Shown here one piece after another: positions 6,301 through 7,721 of a stretch of 7,721 nucleotides of DNA. Under the pieces are notes generated by a model. The model was not told where the DNA came from, did not search any database, and saw only the letters and a program-made list of their open reading frames with translations. The translations under genes were made by a program, and so were the position numbers. The stretch is taken from the NCBI GenBank assembly GCA_013361975.1, contig JABFXB010000555.1:1-7721 (forward strand), read 5' to 3'. The first letter of the stretch is position 1; each line of letters starts with the position of its first letter. Source of the stretch: Dermatophilaceae bacterium. GTDB lineage: Bacteria > Actinomycetota > Actinomycetes > Actinomycetales > Dermatophilaceae.

Positions 6301-6659
6301 CGCTCGCGCTCTGGACGCTGCCGCTCGGCAGCCACACGCTCGTCGTCAAGGCCAAGGACCAGGCGGGCCTCGAGCGTTCCACCACGGTGACGTTCACGAC
6401 GCGGACGTCGCTGCTCACGCTGACCGCCCTCACCGAGCGCCTGGCCCGCGAGGGCCTCGTCACCCCCGCGGGGGAGAAGGAGCTCGAGAGGCGTCTCCAG
6501 CAGGCGGAGAAGCACGTGGCCGCCGGCCGCACCGACGCTGCGATCTCGCAGCTGCAGGGTTTCGCCGACGCGGCGAAGTCCACCTCCTACGTCCGCGACT
6601 CGGCAGCCTCGGCCGCCCTGCAGCGTGACGCAGCAGCGGTCATCGCCTCGTTGCGCTGA
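3315..6659 (+). CDS. Secreted glucose/sorbosone dehydrogenase-type beta-propeller with PKD, Ig-like, CBM6-like and C-terminal helical domains
   Basis: A 1114-residue exported protein. A Sec signal (R-V-R-R at 8-11, hydrophobic stretch, cut after A-S-A at 34-36) is followed by a propeller of the PQQ-type sugar dehydrogenase family at about 50-530. Landmarks are QRGQCCHVAGDVDFDADGN (196-214), DNLYLSTGD-like GNLYLSTGD (213-221), LRGKILRI (258-265), GVRNPFRMD (296-304) and FGPDGSLYVLDYGDGFF (501-517). By remembered comparison with soluble glucose dehydrogenase, His202 would be the catalytic base and Arg298/Asn299 cofactor contacts. Then follow a PKD domain (about 535-622, with the typical YEWDFDGNG), an Ig-like domain with C662/C686 (625-735), a CBM6-like carbohydrate-binding domain (736-853), two Ig-like repeats (856-946, 947-1030) and a helical FIMAH-like tail (1031-1114). 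No sortase motif or membrane anchor is seen. ATG 3315 is supported by GAAGGA at 3302-3307, 7 bases upstream. Probable role: oxidation or binding of extracellular carbohydrate. PQQ use is unproven. Confidence 0.9.
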   Translation: MNATSRSRVRRLVATTAATVLACTALGAVAVLPASAHDGVDHGTEPALDWSNYEKITLTKDTGEPIDLAVLPDRRVLTTARNGDVRLVDPDSGVTKVINTLSVYNNSEDGLQTVTLDPDFTSNKWVYLYYAPKTMTAPYVTSTPTGSAPNSLPAGADASYWDQWKGYNQLSRFKWDDAADKLDLSSEQVIIKVETQRGQCCHVAGDVDFDADGNLYLSTGDNTPASAPGANGFAPNNNAPRFNPGFDSRRGAGNTNDLRGKILRIHPEADGSYTIPAGNLFAPGTAKTRPEIFVMGVRNPFRMDVDPVTNSVSWGDYGPDAGAPDPQRGPMGFVEWQTTAITKPINGGWPYCHGPNANYNEWDFATATPGAWFDCGAGAKNNSTWNTGLAQVPPATAPALYYGDNNTHQPWPELTDFSPSGGQGPMGGPVYHYDAANPSTTKFPAYWDKKAFFAEFSQDYLAVFDVQWPNGPVDHIQNFLPNAALETNGQPITDSPIDIEFGPDGSLYVLDYGDGFFRANPDAGLYRIDYSPGNKAPQAKISATPISSSSAPLKVDFDASDSVDPEGKALTYEWDFDGNGTFDATGATASYTYTELGKYTARLRVTDPEGRRGLTSTSISVGNVAPTVNITTPPNGAFFDWGQAVPFNVTTSDPEDGTATVCSRVSWTFGLGHDAHAHPLSQGTGCQFAIPTPADATQHGETENIFGVVVITYTDNGANGLPGATTTEQLVLNPKKQEAEWADLTQGVEIVGDSTASGLRKVTSFDAGDHLGWDPANLVGVTGVTARASGQGTLSLRWNSPTATPFGTIAVDSTGWSDTAATLSSKPTGTGRLFVTSTGGVVLDSLGFVGDGVADKTPPTVSATLSPATPNGANGWYTSNVTVTVNATDNGTVASRQRSTDGGATWVNANTALTLSADGTTTVLYRATDNGGNASQVGSVTVKIDKTQPTVAVSGATDGATVGNSGNLTWTATDATSGIDTVSATVDGTAVAADKALALWTLPLGSHTLVVKAKDQAGLERSTTVTFTTRTSLLTLTALTERLAREGLVTPAGEKELERRLQQAEKHVAAGRTDAAISQLQGFADAAKSTSYVRDSAASAALQRDAAAVIASLR

Positions 6660-6670
6660 CCCGACCCGAC

Positions 6671-6714
6671 CGGTGCCCGGCGGCGGGCGGCCCATCCCCC
6701 GCCGCCGGGCACCG
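6671..6714 (+). terminator. Perfect 17-bp hairpin between propeller and inositol-phosphate synthase genes
   Basis: The arm 6671-6687 is fully complementary to 6698-6714, with a 10-base loop (6688-6697). It starts 11 bases after the stop at 6659 and nearly all its pairs are G·C. No T-run follows. It is the strongest terminator-like structure in the window, yet only 36 bases separate it from the next ATG, leaving little room for a separate promoter. Either read-through is partial or transcription of the next gene starts within or upstream of the hairpin. Confidence 0.6.
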
Positions 6715-6750
6715 CGTCCCCACTCACGACCCAGCTCGAAGGAGAGCGAA

Positions 6751-7721
6751 ATGACCGACGACCGAACCGGACTCTGGCTGATCGGGGCGCGTGGCTCCGT
6801 CGCCACCACGGTGGCGACGGGCCTGGCCCTCATCACGGCCGGTGGCGCGGCGCCCGACGGGCTCGTCACCGAGCAGCCCGAACTGGCCGCCGCGGGTCTC
6901 GTCCCGCTCGACCGCATCGTCATCGGCGGCCACGACGTCTCGGAGGTGCCGCTCGTCAAGCGCGCGGCCCAGCTCGCCGACGCCGGCGTCGTCCCGCACA
7001 CCGCCCTCGCGCTCGCCGCCGACCAGCTCGACCGCGACTGCGCCCGGGTCCGCCTCGGGCACCGCACGGGCACCGAGACCCAGCGCGGGGCCGTCGAGCG
7101 CCTCGCCGCCGACATCCGCGAGTTCGCCGAGGCCGAGTCGCTGAGCCGCGTGGTCGTCGTCAACGTCAGCTCCACCGAGCCGGTGGCGGCCGACGACGCA
7201 GCGCACGCCTCGCTCGAGGCGCTCGAGGCAGCCTGGGCGGCGGGCGGCTCCCCCCTTCCGCCCAGCTCGGTCTACGCCGCGGCCGCCTTCACCGCGGGCG
7301 CCGCCTTCATCGACTTCACGCCCTCGACCGGCGCCCGCCTGCCGGCCCTCGCCGAGCTCGCCGTGCGGCAGGGCGTGCCGTGGGGCGGCAGCGACGGCAA
7401 GACGGGCGAGACCCTCGTGAAGTCGGTGCTCGCCCCGATGTTCGCGGCCCGCTCGCTCCGGGTGCGCTCGTGGGCCGGCACCAACCTGCTCGGCGGCGGT
7501 GACGGCGCCACCCTGGCGGACCCCGAGGCGATGGAGAGCAAGGCGCGCAGCAAGGCGCGCGGCCTCGAGGAGATGCTCGGCCACCCCGTCGACGGCCCCG
7601 TGCACATCGACAACATCGCCGACCTCGGCGACTGGAAGACCGCCTGGGACCACCTCACCTTCTCGGGCTTCCTCGGCACCCGCATGTCGATGCAGTTCAC
7701 GTGGCAGGGCTGCGACTCGAG
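6751..7721 (+). CDS. Inositol-3-phosphate synthase family protein (5' part)
   Basis: The first 323 residues of a myo-inositol-1-phosphate synthase, which converts glucose 6-phosphate to inositol 3-phosphate using bound NAD. Evidence in order: NAD-binding G-A-R-G-S-V-A-T-T at 12-20; VVVVNVSSTEP at 134-144; GGSDGKTGETLVKSVLAPM at 212-230 (the family's G-x-D-x-K-T/S-G-Q/E-T block); WAGTNLLGGGDG at 241-252; the S-K-x-x-S-K motif at 263-268; DWKTAWD at 294-300; and FSGFLGTRMSMQFTWQGCDS at 304-323. By remembered alignment, Lys264, Lys268 and Lys296 match active-site lysines 369, 373 and 412 of the yeast enzyme. ATG 6751 is supported by AAGGAG at 6739-6744 with 6 bases of spacing. The N-terminus differs from mycobacterial Ino1, so this is a separate bacterial subtype and I assign no symbol. 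Only the C-terminal end is missing, cut by the window edge. It is cytoplasmic, with no signal peptide. Confidence 0.92.
   Translation, partial: MTDDRTGLWLIGARGSVATTVATGLALITAGGAAPDGLVTEQPELAAAGLVPLDRIVIGGHDVSEVPLVKRAAQLADAGVVPHTALALAADQLDRDCARVRLGHRTGTETQRGAVERLAADIREFAEAESLSRVVVVNVSSTEPVAADDAAHASLEALEAAWAAGGSPLPPSSVYAAAAFTAGAAFIDFTPSTGARLPALAELAVRQGVPWGGSDGKTGETLVKSVLAPMFAARSLRVRSWAGTNLLGGGDGATLADPEAMESKARSKARGLEEMLGHPVDGPVHIDNIADLGDWKTAWDHLTFSGFLGTRMSMQFTWQGCDS

Noticed and set aside
4056..7175. Very long open frame (1039 codons) on the - strand under the propeller and synthase genes
   Set aside because: It is a codon-bias shadow of the two + strand genes: its translation is low-complexity Arg/Gly/Val/Ala text with no recognisable domain, and it spans a clear gene boundary.
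7537..7560. Perfect 12-bp tandem repeat AGCAAGGCGCGC x 2
   Set aside because: It encodes the conserved S-K-x-x-S-K motif of the synthase family, so protein constraint and codon bias explain it better than a recent duplication.
1..7721. CRISPR arrays, tRNA/rRNA genes, insertion sequences, phage attachment sites
   Set aside because: No regularly spaced repeats, no cloverleaf or rRNA-like stretches and no transposase-like frames were seen; composition is uniform across all five genes.

Overview
The window comes from a high-GC (roughly 70% by eye) Gram-positive actinobacterium. The evidence is the strong G/C preference at third codon positions, AGGAG-type ribosome sites, a secreted protein built like actinobacterial exoenzymes, and an inositol-phosphate synthase of a subtype I associate with actinobacteria. 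A member of the Intrasporangiaceae or a relative is plausible, but the sequence alone does not settle the genus.

Layout: five genes, all on the + strand, with no gene-free stretch over 160 bases. (1) 2-580: C-terminal part of a ribose-type sugar ABC transporter substrate-binding protein. (2) 702-1934: Gfo/Idh/MocA NAD(P)-dependent sugar oxidoreductase. (3) 2033-3154: Tat-exported TIM-barrel protein of the 'sugar phosphate isomerase/epimerase' superfamily. (4) 3315-6659: 1114-residue secreted glucose/sorbosone-dehydrogenase-type beta-propeller followed by PKD, Ig-like, CBM6-like and C-terminal helical domains. (5) 6751 to the window end: N-terminal 323 residues of an inositol-3-phosphate synthase, cut by the window edge.

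The first four genes read as one sugar-handling module: an importer, a cytoplasmic oxidoreductase and two exported proteins, one of which carries carbohydrate-binding domains. My inference is that a carbohydrate or cyclitol is oxidised or processed outside the membrane, imported, and finished by the Gfo/Idh/MocA enzyme. The substrate is unknown. The inositol-phosphate synthase is of the type that, from memory, lies next to SCO3242-like prenyltransferase and Ebo-type genes in actinobacteria, so it may open a second module beyond the right edge.

The intergenic regions are unusually rich in secondary structure. There is a 10-bp bulged hairpin after gene 1, a long-range 9-bp inverted repeat after gene 2, two mutually exclusive small hairpins plus a long interrupted hairpin before gene 4, and a perfect 17-bp hairpin between genes 4 and 5. 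None is followed by a T-tract. Both exported-protein genes share an exact 12-mer just upstream of their ribosome sites. I could not identify a convincing sigma-70-type promoter in any gap, which fits a read-through operon in which hairpins tune relative expression.
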